Shown here: piece by piece, positions 46,775 through 55,994 of the stretch | Position numbering within the stretch: position 1 is the stretch's first letter | How the letters are laid out: the number at the start of each line of letters is the position of its first letter | Assembly (NCBI GenBank): GCA_003820375.1 | Contig: RPQH01000005.1 | Coordinates: forward strand, 23,806 to 87,805 | Reading direction: 5' to 3' | Length of the DNA stretch: 64,000 nt | From: Ignavibacteriota bacterium | GTDB taxonomy: Bacteria > Bacteroidota > Ignavibacteria > Tepidaquicellales > OLB5 | The notes under the pieces: generated by a model | What the model saw: only the letters and a program-made list of their open reading frames with translations | The model's database searches: none | Told to the model about the DNA's origin: nothing | Translations under genes and position numbers: made by a program

Positions 46775-47119
46775 TTATTCTTTTTCTGAAATAATTACAG
46801 TTAAATGATTCGAGCGTTTTCTAATTCTAAACGCTCTTCCCTGCGGTGCAGGTAATGTCCTTTTTAATGACGGTCCGCCATCCACAAATATTGTTTTGAC
46901 AAATAAAGCTTTTTCATCCACTTTACCTGTCTCATTTTTATTTGAGAAATTTGATACGGCAGATTTTAAAGTTCTCTCAATAACATTTGATGCATGTTTT
47001 GGAGAGAAATGTAAAATATTTAATGCTTCTTCAACCGATTTACCTCTTACAAGGTCCACAACCAGTCTCATTTTCCTCGGTGTTGTTGGTACATATCTTT
47101 TTATTGCTTTTGCTTCCAT
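46775..47119 (-). CDS. rplV: 50S ribosomal protein L22
   Basis: This 114-residue L22 lines the exit tunnel with its beta hairpin. AKAIKRYVPTTPRKMRLVVD and the hairpin GGPSLKRTLPAPQGRAFRIR are diagnostic. It starts 2 bp after rpsS. Confidence 0.96.
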   Translation of the reverse strand: MEAKAIKRYVPTTPRKMRLVVDLVRGKSVEEALNILHFSPKHASNVIERTLKSAVSNFSNKNETGKVDEKALFVKTIFVDGGPSLKRTLPAPQGRAFRIRKRSNHLTVIISEKE

Positions 47120-47121
47120 AA

Positions 47122-47412
47122 TTATGACTTAGCACCGCCTTTCTCTTCTTTCCTTGAACCCGAATGTGCCCTGAATATCCTGGTAGGAGAAAATTCACCA
47201 AGCTTATGCCCAACCATATTTTCTGTGATAAACACCGGTACGAACTTATTTCCATTATGCACTGCAAACGTGTGTCCAACAAAATCAGGTGTTATTGTCG
47301 TTGACCTTGACCAGGTTTTTAATACTTTTTTCTGGTTCGCTTTATTAAGGTCTTCCACCCTCTTTAAAAGTTTTGCGTCTATAAACGGACCTTTTTTTAA
47401 TGACCTTGGCAT
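47122..47412 (-). CDS. rpsS: 30S ribosomal protein S19
   Basis: This 96-residue S19 of the 30S head has [20 protein letters not shown], then [20 protein letters not shown] and [18 protein letters not shown]. All are canonical. It lies 8 bp after rplB. Confidence 0.97.
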   Translation of the reverse strand: MPRSLKKGPFIDAKLLKRVEDLNKANQKKVLKTWSRSTTITPDFVGHTFAVHNGNKFVPVFITENMVGHKLGEFSPTRIFRAHSGSRKEEKGGAKS

Positions 47413-47420
47413 ATTCTATA

Positions 47421-48245
47421 CTACTTTCTTCTCTTTACTATAAATTTACTTGATGGATTCTTTTTCTTTCTTGTTTTAAAACCTTTAGCTGGAGTACCCC
47501 ATGGACTTACCGGGTGTCCGCCGCCGGAGGTCTTTCCTTCACCACCACCCATCGGGTGATCTACCGGATTCATCGCTACACCTCTTACAGATGGTCTTAT
47601 TCCAAGCCATCTTGACCTGCCTGCTTTACCAAGGCTGATATTTTCATGCTCCAGATTGCTTACCACACCAAGTGTTGCTTTGCAGGTATTTAATACCAAT
47701 CTTACTTCTCCTGAAGGAAGCTTTATCTGTGTATACTTTTCATCTTTATTAACAATAATACAGGAACTGCCGGCACTTCTTGCAAGCTGCCCGCCTTTTC
47801 CCGGTTTCAACTCTACATTATGTATAAATGCACCTAACGGAATATTTGCAACCGGCAAAGTATTTCCGGGTTGAATTTCAGCATCGGGTGATGATACAAT
47901 TGTGCTGCCCACTTTTAAGTTATCGGGTGCAATTATATATCTTAATTCGCCGTCTGTATATTTGATTAATGCTATACGTGCAGACCTGTTCGGATCGTAT
48001 TCAATTGATGTCACATTGCCTTCGATACCAACTTTATCACGCTTGAAATCGATTATGCGGTACATACGCTTATGTCCGCCGCCTCTTCTTCTTGACGTTA
48101 TCCTGCCGGTATTGTTTCTGCCGCCGGACTTCTTTAGTGGTTTTAGCAGTGATTTCTCAGGTGTAGATTTTGTTATCTCTTCAAACGAAGATATGCTGTA
48201 AAATCTAGTACCCGGTGTATTAGGTTTTAGCTTTTTTAATGCCAT
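47421..48245 (-). CDS. rplB: 50S ribosomal protein L2
   Basis: This 274-residue L2 is needed for subunit joining and peptidyl transfer. [20 protein letters not shown], then [20 protein letters not shown], which contains the essential His, are diagnostic. The ribosome binding site GAGGGA precedes ATG 48245. Its expected upstream neighbour rplW is missing. A GAF-domain gene ends 27 bp upstream instead. Confidence 0.97.
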   Translation of the reverse strand: MALKKLKPNTPGTRFYSISSFEEITKSTPEKSLLKPLKKSGGRNNTGRITSRRRGGGHKRMYRIIDFKRDKVGIEGNVTSIEYDPNRSARIALIKYTDGELRYIIAPDNLKVGSTIVSSPDAEIQPGNTLPVANIPLGAFIHNVELKPGKGGQLARSAGSSCIIVNKDEKYTQIKLPSGEVRLVLNTCKATLGVVSNLEHENISLGKAGRSRWLGIRPSVRGVAMNPVDHPMGGGEGKTSGGGHPVSPWGTPAKGFKTRKKKNPSSKFIVKRRK

Positions 48246-48272
48246 TTATTTTCCCTCAATGGTAAAGGATAA

Positions 48273-49751
48273 TTATATTTTAACTAAGTTACCGCCTTCA
48301 TTTCCTGAGAGCTTTAACATTTCCTCAAGCTCTTCCAGGAATTCATCCTGTTTTTTTGTTACATCAAGATATCTCTTTATTGCGAACGAAGCGGTAAATG
48401 TAACTTCTTTACCTTCTGAATAATGAATTTTTATTGATATATTTTTTCGTATTTTCTCAAACTCTATATGTATCCTGTCTTCCGACTCCGAGCATACCGG
48501 TATCAAATACCTGTTGTCACTTATCTTAAAAATCTGGTCATAGCCGTTCAATTCTGCATTCAAATCATCTAAAAATAGCTGTTCCAGTTCTCCGGTTGTG
48601 TGCCCCGATTTTAACAGGGTTTCAATATTATCGATTCCGGCTGCAATTACAAATAAATTCCGTTCATCAAATTGTCTGCTCCTGGCCAGCTCACCTTTTA
48701 ATCTCTTTTCAAATTCGCTTTTGCCTTTAACTCTTGCTTTATTCTCTTTTTCACTACTTACTTTTCCGGAACTGTGTTCTGAATTTAAATACAGAAAAAC
48801 AGGGTAAAGCAGCTTGTAAATATTTTTTAGTGAACTTTGGATTACACTTACATCTTCTCTTGTATCAAAAGCCATCAGTCCGAAGCACTTTCCATCCAGT
48901 GAGAACGGCATTGCACAGAAATTCACGTTTACACTTTTCTCTTCATGCTCAGAGTACCTGCTCATTGTATTTTCTCCAAACCTGAAGTATCTGTTGAATA
49001 TCTTTCTCTCTGTAATTGCCTTGTGTATCAGCGTATCTTGTTCAATTTCAATTTCTTCTATGTTCAGTCCTGAACCGTCTTTTTTCAGTAAGCTTGCTCT
49101 TGCAATCTTATCATCATTGCATACCACTATAAAATAATCCTCAACGTCAACAAACCTTTCCAATACAAGATGAACCATGGCATATAAAGGTTTATCATTA
49201 AATTTACCTGATGCAAGAATTTTCAGCAGGCTGTCTTGAAAATCAAATTCCTCACTCAAGCTAAAGTATTTCACATAATTCACTATCGAATCGGAAAAAA
49301 TTTTCAGAGTATCAAGGTTCGGTAATCCGAAAAAGTTTTCAGCTTTGCTTTCACACACAAGAACACCAATGACCTGATTATCAATTATCAAAGGGTTGAC
49401 TGCAAGTGACCCTATCCGAGCATTAGAAATATGAATCAGGTTACCCGGGGCATCATCCACAATTTTCGGCTGCTGCCTTTCACATACCGATGAAAGTATG
49501 TCATCTCCTGCTTCAAATTTTACCTTATGAATTCCTGACGCGGGTTCTTCGGAATCAGATAGAAGCTTAAAGCTATTCTTTGCTTTGTTGTACCAGTAAA
49601 CTACAGTATAATCTGCAGCATAAAAGTCTTTTATGAGTAAGAGTAGATTTTTTATAGACGCTCTGAATTTTTCATCCGCACCGGTATCTTTGCCGTTTGT
49701 TAAACTATCTTCTCCGGCATTTTCTGTCATATTTTTTGAATCGGATATCAA
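48273..49751 (-). CDS. GAF-domain signalling protein with degenerate GGDEF-like C-terminus
   Basis: This 492-residue soluble protein appears to have two GAF domains. The first is at about 28-172 (VVYWYNKAKNSFKLLSDSEE, then GSLAVNPLIIDNQVIGVLVC). The second is at about 185-325 (AMPFSLDGKCFGLMAFDTRE). The C-terminal 140 residues (KRLKGELARSRQFDERNLFV, then SGHTTGELEQLFLDDL) resemble a GGDEF fold, but the active loop reads KISDNRYLIPV. It therefore should not make cyclic di-GMP. The start is TTG 49751 or ATG 49730; neither has a clear ribosome binding site. It lies directly upstream of rplB on the same strand, so it may be co-transcribed with ribosomal genes. Confidence 0.7.
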   Translation of the reverse strand: MISDSKNMTENAGEDSLTNGKDTGADEKFRASIKNLLLLIKDFYAADYTVVYWYNKAKNSFKLLSDSEEPASGIHKVKFEAGDDILSSVCERQQPKIVDDAPGNLIHISNARIGSLAVNPLIIDNQVIGVLVCESKAENFFGLPNLDTLKIFSDSIVNYVKYFSLSEEFDFQDSLLKILASGKFNDKPLYAMVHLVLERFVDVEDYFIVVCNDDKIARASLLKKDGSGLNIEEIEIEQDTLIHKAITERKIFNRYFRFGENTMSRYSEHEEKSVNVNFCAMPFSLDGKCFGLMAFDTREDVSVIQSSLKNIYKLLYPVFLYLNSEHSSGKVSSEKENKARVKGKSEFEKRLKGELARSRQFDERNLFVIAAGIDNIETLLKSGHTTGELEQLFLDDLNAELNGYDQIFKISDNRYLIPVCSESEDRIHIEFEKIRKNISIKIHYSEGKEVTFTASFAIKRYLDVTKKQDEFLEELEEMLKLSGNEGGNLVKI

Positions 49752-50280
49752 TTCAGAATTTAAAATTTATAGCTGTGTATTAATAAAACTTCCTAAGTTA
49801 AAAAATTTCTTTTTTTAGAGCTTGTTAAATATATTTTAAAAGAACAAAGTAAGCCCACCTTAAGCGTTAAAGAACTATAAAATCGTGAAAAAATCGTGGT
49901 ACAGATTACAAATATATCAAAAACGCAAATAAATGTCAATTCAGTGAATAACACTGAAGGATTTGAAAATTTATATAAAACAGGTAATTCAAAAAGCCTG
50001 CCAAATCAGGAACACGGATATCACAGAAGATACTGATTTCTACAGATAAAACCTCATGAATTCGGGCTCTTTCAGGGTTTATATTAAAAAGATTACAAAA
50101 ATCCCAAAAAACTTAACATCCATTCTACTTAATCCGGCAAGTTTAAGAAAAGCCACCCCTCCCCTATTATGCCGTTAATTTAAGATAGAAAGCAAAAATA
50201 TCCTTTATAACCCACTGGATTTTTAAGTATTTAATCTTAGAAATATTATGTATTATTTATATAATTAAAAATAATTTATT
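49752..50280. other. Divergent gap between the GAF gene and T9SS cargo genes
   Basis: This 529-bp AT-rich gap has no credible gene on either strand and no strong hairpin or tandem array. It must carry the promoter for the GAF-rplB transcript and that of the cargo gene at 50281. The last 60 bp before 50281 are almost pure A/T. I could not choose a promoter with confidence. Confidence 0.6.
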
Positions 50281-51906
50281 ATGAAAAACATAATTTCCCC
50301 TGTCATAATATTTTTACTTCTTAATATTAGCTTATTATACTCACAGGTAACCCAGGAATGGGAAGCCCGATATAATGGACCAATGAACAGTAGTGAATCA
50401 GCTTATGCCATCGCAGTTGACAAGAATGGAAATTCCTATGTTACTGGAAGTAGTTATAGCTTTTCACCACGAGCTGATGTTGTTACAATAAAATATAATT
50501 CAGATGGTGTACAGGAATGGATTGCAACATACAATAGTCCAATAGATAGTTCGGATTTTGGATGGTCAATTGCTGTTGACGATTCTTCAAATGTCTATGT
50601 AGCTGCTGAAAGTTATGGAGCAGGCACTAACCTGGATTATACTACAATAAAGTATAACAGTTCTGGCATTCAACAATGGGTCGTTAGATATAATGGAACA
50701 GGTAACTCAATTGACGTTCCCAAAGAATTGATTATAGACCATATGGGATATGTATATGTTATGGGCTACAGTTATGGGACAAAAGCCGAAATAGCCGTTG
50801 TAAAATATAACTCTGCCGGTACATTGCAGTGGGCTGCAAGATACACTGACACAAACAGCTATGAGGAATATGGCAGGTCTGTTTCAGTTGATGCTGAAGG
50901 TAATGTATATGTTGCAGGAGATTTATTCACATCGTTATTATACTGTGATTATGTTACTATAAAGTACAATTCATACGGTGTCCGGCAATGGGTTGCTTTA
51001 TATGATGGAACAGCAAACAGAAATGACCAGGCTTATTCAATCAAAGTTAACAGTTCGGGATATATTTATGTTACAGGAAGAAGTGAGGGAATTAACTCAT
51101 CATTTGATATTGTAACTTTAAAATATAACAAATTTGGTCAAATGTTATGGGAAAAAAGATATGATGGCTTAAGCCATGGTCAGGATAATGTGTATGATTT
51201 AGATTTTGATTATGTTGGTAACATTTATATTGGCGGCTTAGAAGGAGTGTATTCGCCCCCATCTAAAATAGTTACAATAAAATATGACACTTCGGGTGTA
51301 TTGAAATGGGTTTCGAGATATGAAGCTAGAAGACATGATAGAGCTAACTGTATGAAGGTTGATTCAATTGGAAATGTTTATACTGGTGGTTTGATTAGTG
51401 GAAGTAACTCATTGAGTGATTTTATTACCTTGAAATATAATGGAGAAGGTTCACTGCAATGGACAATAATGTATAACGGTCCAGCTAATTCAACTGATGC
51501 AATAAGAGCAATTAGTATTAACAATTCAGGTAATGTATGGGTGACCGGAGTAAGTGGCGGCAATAATGGTCCAAGCGGTGATTTTTGTACCATCAAATAT
51601 TCTCAAATTATCGGCATACAACCAGTATCATCAGAAATTCCAACTAAATTCAGTTTATCGCAAAACTATCCCAATCCTTTTAATCCCACTACTAATATTG
51701 AATTCAGCATACCACAAAATAGTTTAGTGGTGTTAAAAATCTTTGATGTTATAGGAAGAGAAATTAAAACCCTCGTTAATGAATATTTATCACCCGGAAC
51801 ATATAAAGTAGAATTTGATGCATTATCATATCCAAGCGGTGTTTATTATTATAGAATAATAAGCGAAAATTATTCAGAAACTAAGAAATTAATTTTATTA
51901 AAATAG
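50281..51906 (+). CDS. T9SS-secreted SBBP-repeat beta-propeller protein
   Basis: This 541-residue protein has a signal peptide (hydrophobic 6-20, LLYSQ). Eight repeats follow of the pattern SxAVDxxGNxYVTGxSY, then VTIKYNSxGVQEW, giving an SBBP-type propeller. The C-terminal sorting domain has LSQNYPNPFNPTTNIEFSIP, then FDVIGREIKTLVNEYL and YPSGVYYYRI, ending KKLILLK. It is the same architecture as 19102-20745. Its sorting-domain DNA is strikingly similar to that of the next gene, 25 bp downstream, so the two are likely one operon. No enzyme motif is seen. Confidence 0.85.
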   Translation: MKNIISPVIIFLLLNISLLYSQVTQEWEARYNGPMNSSESAYAIAVDKNGNSYVTGSSYSFSPRADVVTIKYNSDGVQEWIATYNSPIDSSDFGWSIAVDDSSNVYVAAESYGAGTNLDYTTIKYNSSGIQQWVVRYNGTGNSIDVPKELIIDHMGYVYVMGYSYGTKAEIAVVKYNSAGTLQWAARYTDTNSYEEYGRSVSVDAEGNVYVAGDLFTSLLYCDYVTIKYNSYGVRQWVALYDGTANRNDQAYSIKVNSSGYIYVTGRSEGINSSFDIVTLKYNKFGQMLWEKRYDGLSHGQDNVYDLDFDYVGNIYIGGLEGVYSPPSKIVTIKYDTSGVLKWVSRYEARRHDRANCMKVDSIGNVYTGGLISGSNSLSDFITLKYNGEGSLQWTIMYNGPANSTDAIRAISINNSGNVWVTGVSGGNNGPSGDFCTIKYSQIIGIQPVSSEIPTKFSLSQNYPNPFNPTTNIEFSIPQNSLVVLKIFDVIGREIKTLVNEYLSPGTYKVEFDALSYPSGVYYYRIISENYSETKKLILLK

Positions 51907-51931
51907 AAGCATAATAAATATAATATATAGA

Positions 51932-53788
51932 ATGAAACCGGAAAAATTCAAAATTGCAAACACTACAGTTCAATATTCTGCTTTAAAAAATTTATTAACA
52001 CTTTTTTTATTTCTGTCTCTGATTACTTTATCATATGCAGGAAACTTCACTGTACATAATGTAACCGAGTTTCAAACTGCTCTTAATACTGCTGCTTCGA
52101 ACGGGCAAAATGATACTATAAATGTAGTGGCAGGAACATACAATGTAAATCCTGAACTTACATTCACCTCAAACGAGAATTATTTTATTTTTATCAAAGG
52201 TGCCGGCTTCCCGCTTTTTGAAGGCGGTAATACAAGACGGATTTTGCAATTAACCTCAAATGCTAACGGAGATATATTTGTAGAAGGATTAGTTATACAG
52301 CATGGACGGGCAGATTACGGGGGCGGCTTAAATATATTAACACAAACCGCAGATATTAGTTTAAAGAACTGCACTTTCAATGACAATACTGCCTTAAATG
52401 TGGCAGGAGGTGTGAATATATTTTCTAATACCGGAAATATAACAGTTACAAATTGTACTTTCAGACGAAATTCATCACCCAATACAACAGGATATCCTTT
52501 AGGTACTGCAGGAGGGTTGTTCGTTCAGACTGACGGAACATCGACATCAATAAGTATGACAGGGTGTCTTTTTGAGCAAAACACGGCACAACGAGATGCA
52601 GCAGGTGCAATGCTTTATCCGTTGGGCAGTAATTCAACTGTTACTGCAGAATCAAATACATTCGATAATAATACAGCAAAGGAATTTGGAGGCGGCTGCT
52701 GGATAAGATGCCCCGGCGGGACTACAACTGTAAAATACAGAAATAATACTTTAACAGGTAATTCATCTTCTGTTGCAGGCAGCGGCGGCGGGACTTATAT
52801 ACAAATTACTTCAGGAGTTATAAACTTATTTGATAATATTCATAAAGGAAATACTGCGACATGGCAGGGAGGCGGCTTGTGGATAGAGCACGGCGGAGGT
52901 TCAATGAATATTTTCAGAAATATTTTTACCGATAATACTTCAAACCAAACAGGAGGCGGGGCAAATATATTTCTTGATAACGGGTTTGCAAAAATTGACC
53001 ATAATATTTTTAATGAAAACAGAGCCACAGATGCAGGCGGCGGTGTAAATATTTCCACAACAACCGGCAGGGTTGATGTCTGCAATAATACATTTTATTT
53101 AAATAACTCAATGGATGGCGGTGATGTTTACTTTTATTTTGATAACTCTTCATCCTCTGCAAATTTCTTTAATAACATTTTATATAACAGCTCTGACCCT
53201 GCATTATCATTTTCAGGACAGCAGACTGTTACGGCAAGATATTCGGATATACAGGGAGGAACAGGACAAACCTGGTTCGGTACCGGATGCAAAGACATAT
53301 ACCCATTTTTTGCGGATTCATCAAACGGTGATTTCCACCTTCAGGATTCCATTCATTGCAGCGACATACGTTACTCACCCTGTATTGATGCCGGAGATCC
53401 CGCTGCCCAGGATAGCTTACTGACTTGTGATTGGGGATTGGGAATTATCCGCAGCGATATGGGTGCTTATGGAGGCAAAATATCTTTTGTGATAGGAATT
53501 AAGAAGATTTACTCTAATATTCCGGAAGAATATCATTTGTCACAAAATTATCCGAATCCTTTTAATCCCACTACAAATATTGAATTCAGCATTCCACAAA
53601 ATAGTTTAGTGGCGTTAAAAGTCTTTGATGTTTTGGGAAGGGAAATAAAAACTCTTATTAATGAGAATTTAAACGCGGGCACTTATAAAATAGATTTCGA
53701 TGCATCAGCATATACAAGTGGTGTTTATTATTACAGGATGGAATGTGGAAATTATTTTGAGACAAGAAAAATGATTTTGTTAAAATAA
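51932..53788 (+). CDS. T9SS-secreted right-handed beta-helix protein
   Basis: This 618-residue protein has a signal sequence with the hydrophobic core at about 21-35 (LLTLFLFLSLITLSYAG). Next is a parallel beta-helix of many short coils (about 45-430) with recurring GGGxxI and NxFxxNxA motifs, as in polymorphic outer-membrane and pectate-lyase-like proteins. A DAGDP...D.G...G.. cap resembling listed repeat proteins follows. The T9SS sorting domain is LSQNYPNPFNPTTNIEFSIP to TRKMILLK. No polysaccharide-lyase catalytic residues could be assigned. An adhesin or glycan-binding role is a guess. Confidence 0.82.
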   Translation: MKPEKFKIANTTVQYSALKNLLTLFLFLSLITLSYAGNFTVHNVTEFQTALNTAASNGQNDTINVVAGTYNVNPELTFTSNENYFIFIKGAGFPLFEGGNTRRILQLTSNANGDIFVEGLVIQHGRADYGGGLNILTQTADISLKNCTFNDNTALNVAGGVNIFSNTGNITVTNCTFRRNSSPNTTGYPLGTAGGLFVQTDGTSTSISMTGCLFEQNTAQRDAAGAMLYPLGSNSTVTAESNTFDNNTAKEFGGGCWIRCPGGTTTVKYRNNTLTGNSSSVAGSGGGTYIQITSGVINLFDNIHKGNTATWQGGGLWIEHGGGSMNIFRNIFTDNTSNQTGGGANIFLDNGFAKIDHNIFNENRATDAGGGVNISTTTGRVDVCNNTFYLNNSMDGGDVYFYFDNSSSSANFFNNILYNSSDPALSFSGQQTVTARYSDIQGGTGQTWFGTGCKDIYPFFADSSNGDFHLQDSIHCSDIRYSPCIDAGDPAAQDSLLTCDWGLGIIRSDMGAYGGKISFVIGIKKIYSNIPEEYHLSQNYPNPFNPTTNIEFSIPQNSLVALKVFDVLGREIKTLINENLNAGTYKIDFDASAYTSGVYYYRMECGNYFETRKMILLK

Positions 53789-53877
53789 TTTGTTAGATAT
53801 ATTTTAAACTAAGGAAAATTTCTAATTAACTTGTCTCCCATTAACATAGATAATGTGAACTGACAGGGACACATGCT

Positions 53878-53917
53878 AAATAGTGAAATAGTGAAATGGT
53901 GAAATGGTGAAATGGTG
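53878..53917. repeat. 8-bp array AAATGGTG
   Basis: Five exact 8-bp units (AAATAGTG twice, AAATGGTG three times). Confidence 0.9.
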
Positions 53918-53937
53918 ATTAACAGATGATTTCCGTA

Positions 53938-54001
53938 CTGCCAGTGTCTCTCATGGATGTTCAAACAAGATTGGATAAATAATAATCGAGAACACTGGCA
54001 G
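53938..54001. repeat. Inverted repeat CTGCCAGTGT, 64 bp end to end
   Basis: CTGCCAGTGT (53938-53947) and ACACTGGCAG (53992-54001) are perfect reverse complements, with TCTC/GAGA extending the arms after one base shift. The arm is reminiscent of the GTGTCAGG words at 15180, but I cannot show a common origin. Confidence 0.6.
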
Positions 54002-54292
54002 AATTAGGAGATTTACAATTAACCTAATTCTTCTAATCTCAAATTATCTACCAATGATTGTTGTGTTTCAAATGAGTCTTTCGGTTAGTTAAAATTTAGA
54101 AGCATAGGTTTATTAAAGGTTGTTCTTAGTATGGAAATCCTCTGTTATTTGAAAAAGGGTTAATGTAAAATCTTCATTATTAATAAAACTCTGTGATTAA
54201 TTGGAGTTTTCAAGGGGTAATCAGTAAATTAAAGTCTGGAGTTATTAATGTAATCTGCTCAATAATTTCTGTATTTCCCTACCAATATCAAT

Positions 54293-54580
54293 AACCCCTT
54301 GTCTAACTGCAATTGCAAATCTTCCAATTCTTCATTGTTAATTCTTCATTCTTCATTCTTCATTGTTAATTCTTCATTGTTAATTCTTCATTCTTCATTC
54401 TTCATTCTTCATTCTTCATTGATTACAACCCCTTGTCTAACTGCAAATGCAAATCTTCCAATTTTCCAACTTTTCAACCTTTCAACTTTTCAACCTTTCA
54501 ACTTTTCAACCTTTCAACCTTTCAACCTGCAACTTGTAACCTGCAACCTGTAACCTGCAACCTGTAACCTGCAACCTCCC
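54293..54580. repeat. Nested arrays of 7- and 8-bp words with a 37-bp duplication
   Basis: A 37-bp segment (54293-54329) recurs at 54427-54463 with one mismatch. After the first copy come ATTCTTC / ATTGTTA words of 7 bp. After the second come TTTCAACC words of 8 bp, then AACCTGC / AACCTGT words of 7 bp. The whole block looks built by repeated slippage and local duplication. Confidence 0.85.
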
Positions 54581-54622
54581 ATTTGCATTTATTACAATTA
54601 GATTTATTTTTATTTTTGTTTA

Positions 54623-55180
54623 ATGGAATTTATACAATTAATGCTTCTTGCAATTGGGCTTTCATTGGATGCATTTGCAGTAGCATTAGGAAGTGCGACA
54701 AACGGATATATAAACACTAAGCGGTCTGCTATTCGTCTTTCATTTCACTTCGCATTATTTCAGGCATTAATGCCAATCGCTGGATGGATAATTGGAAGCA
54801 GGATTAATGAACTTATTCAATATTTTGACCACTGGATAGCTTTTGTCCTCTTATTATTTGTTGGCGGTAAAATGATATATGAATCATTTCACAATGACAA
54901 GGATAAACAAAAATCAGATCCCTCCAAAGGATGGTCTTTAGTTATTTTATCACTGGCTACCAGTATAGATGCGTTAGTTGTAGGATTTAGTTTGGCTTTA
55001 ATCAGAGTAGATATCTGGTATCCAAGTTTTGTGATTGGTTTAACTACTGGCACTCTTTCATTAATTGGAATTTATTTTGGTGTCAAATTAGGTTCGGTGT
55101 TTGGTAAAAGAATGGAATTACTGGGCGGAGTAATAATAATCGGCATTGGTATCAGAATACTAATATCACATTTAGCTTGA
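54623..55180 (+). CDS. mntP: Manganese efflux pump MntP
   Basis: This 185-residue, six-helix protein of the MntP (YebN, DUF204) family exports Mn(II). Its two homologous halves each carry the conserved acidic helix: IGLSLDAFAVALGSA (about 12-26) and LSLATSIDALVVGFSLALI (about 110-128). Asp16 and Asp117 or so would line the metal path. The start follows an AT-rich stretch with a weak ribosome binding site. No neighbour suggests a metal operon. Confidence 0.9.
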   Translation: MEFIQLMLLAIGLSLDAFAVALGSATNGYINTKRSAIRLSFHFALFQALMPIAGWIIGSRINELIQYFDHWIAFVLLLFVGGKMIYESFHNDKDKQKSDPSKGWSLVILSLATSIDALVVGFSLALIRVDIWYPSFVIGLTTGTLSLIGIYFGVKLGSVFGKRMELLGGVIIIGIGIRILISHLA

Positions 55181-55231
55181 AAAAATAGAATCCAAAATTT
55201 AGGTATGAGATGTGAGGGTGTGTAAAAATCA

Positions 55232-55524
55232 GAGTTGGGTTCAAAACAAGTCGGAATCGGGGTCAAAACGGGTCCGAGTTGGTATCAAGTTGGTATCAAA
55301 TTAGGTTATCGTTTTTGAAAAACATGGGTTAACTTATTGCAATATAAGGAGATAACGCCGCCAGAGATGTGAGATTTTCGATTTTAAATTTGCGATTTAG
55401 AGCCGGAAACGCCAATTTTTCATCAAAATAAAACTTCACTATATCATTAACTAAAATCGCTATGGGAAATACTTGGTAGCAAATTATTGTCGCCATTGTT
55501 GGAGGAGTTAAAGTGATACTTTAA
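55232..55524 (+). repeat. Composite dispersed element, copy B
   Basis: 55232-55308 holds seven 11-bp units (GAGTTGGGTTC, AAAACAAGTCG, GAATCGGGGTC, AAAACGGGTCC, GAGTTGGTATC, AAGTTGGTATC, AAATTAGGTTA). A 21-bp spacer follows and then a 195-bp body (55330-55524) that aligns with copy A in order. TAACTTATTGCAATATAAGG opens it, a GCGATT...GGAAACG block starts at offset 61, GCAAATTATTGTCGC at offset 150, and TTAAAGTGATACTTTAA at the end. Orientation is opposite to copy A, about 39 kb away. Confidence 0.8.
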
Positions 55525-55624
55525 GTACTTCCGGTTCATTATAAAATCATCCCCCAAGCCCTCCGGTAAACCGGATCTTCGACCTTCGAAAGTGGGAAAT
55601 CTAATCCTTTTAAATCTTCTAATC

Positions 55625-55654
55625 CCTGCCTGCGCCAAGGCTTTGGCAGGCAGG
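55625..55654. repeat. GC-rich hairpin CCTGCCTG/CAGGCAGG
   Basis: CCTGCCTG and CAGGCAGG arms enclose CCAA/TTGG with a CG bulge. It is GC-rich against an AT-rich background, which suggests a dispersed repeat of foreign style rather than a terminator; no T run follows. Confidence 0.65.
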
Positions 55655-55942
55655 CGAAAAATCCCCGTTTCAGATATGTTTTTAATGTGTAACCAAACTA
55701 TTTTCAGACAAAACTTGACAATAAGAAATTACTATATTAAATTATATTGATGATGCTTATATTGCTGAATAAGCATAAATAATCGTTCTTTGGCAATATC
55801 GTATATAAATTGCTGTTGTCGTATCTTTATATAAGATATGAGCTCACGAAATTGGTTAGATTTTGGAAGGTTGAAAAAAATATGTACTGAAAAATGCACT
55901 AAAGTTAATTTGCGTTAAATTGCTTAATTTGTGTGCAAATAA

Positions 55943-55974
55943 AAAAAGGCATCCTTTTTCAAGAACGCCTTTTT
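55943..55974 (-). terminator. Terminator of the propeller gene at 55995
   Basis: AAAAAGGC (55943-55950) and GCCTTTTT (55967-55974) form the stem, with a T run on the minus strand. The loop side reads AAGAACGCC, the same as in the terminator at 58375, so terminator and gene were probably duplicated together. Confidence 0.85.
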
Positions 55975-55994
55975 GAAATAAATATGCTATTTTT

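Larger units (their letters stand above)
53789..54622. other. Repeat-rich gap before mntP
   Basis: This 834-bp gap has no credible gene. It contains an 8-bp array (53878-53917), a 10-bp inverted repeat (53938-54001), and a 37-bp direct repeat (54293-54329, 54427-54463). Long runs of 7- and 8-bp words occupy 54320-54580. It also serves as the mntP upstream region. I see no yybP-ykoY-type manganese riboswitch. Confidence 0.7.
55181..55994. other. Gap holding composite element copy B and a CCTGCCTG hairpin
   Basis: This 814-bp gap between convergent mntP and the propeller gene at 55995 has no credible gene. It carries composite element copy B (55232-55524), a GC hairpin (55625-55654), an imperfect ATGCTTAT/ATAAGCAT dyad near 55752, and the terminator at 55943. 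Confidence 0.75.

Noticed and set aside
54320..54622. Manganese (yybP-ykoY) riboswitch before mntP
   Set aside because: The region is simple 7-8-bp word repeats and does not show the expected conserved core.
55447..55638. 63-codon minus-strand ORF
   Set aside because: It overlaps composite element B and the adjacent hairpin region, with no ribosome binding site and no recognisable protein features.
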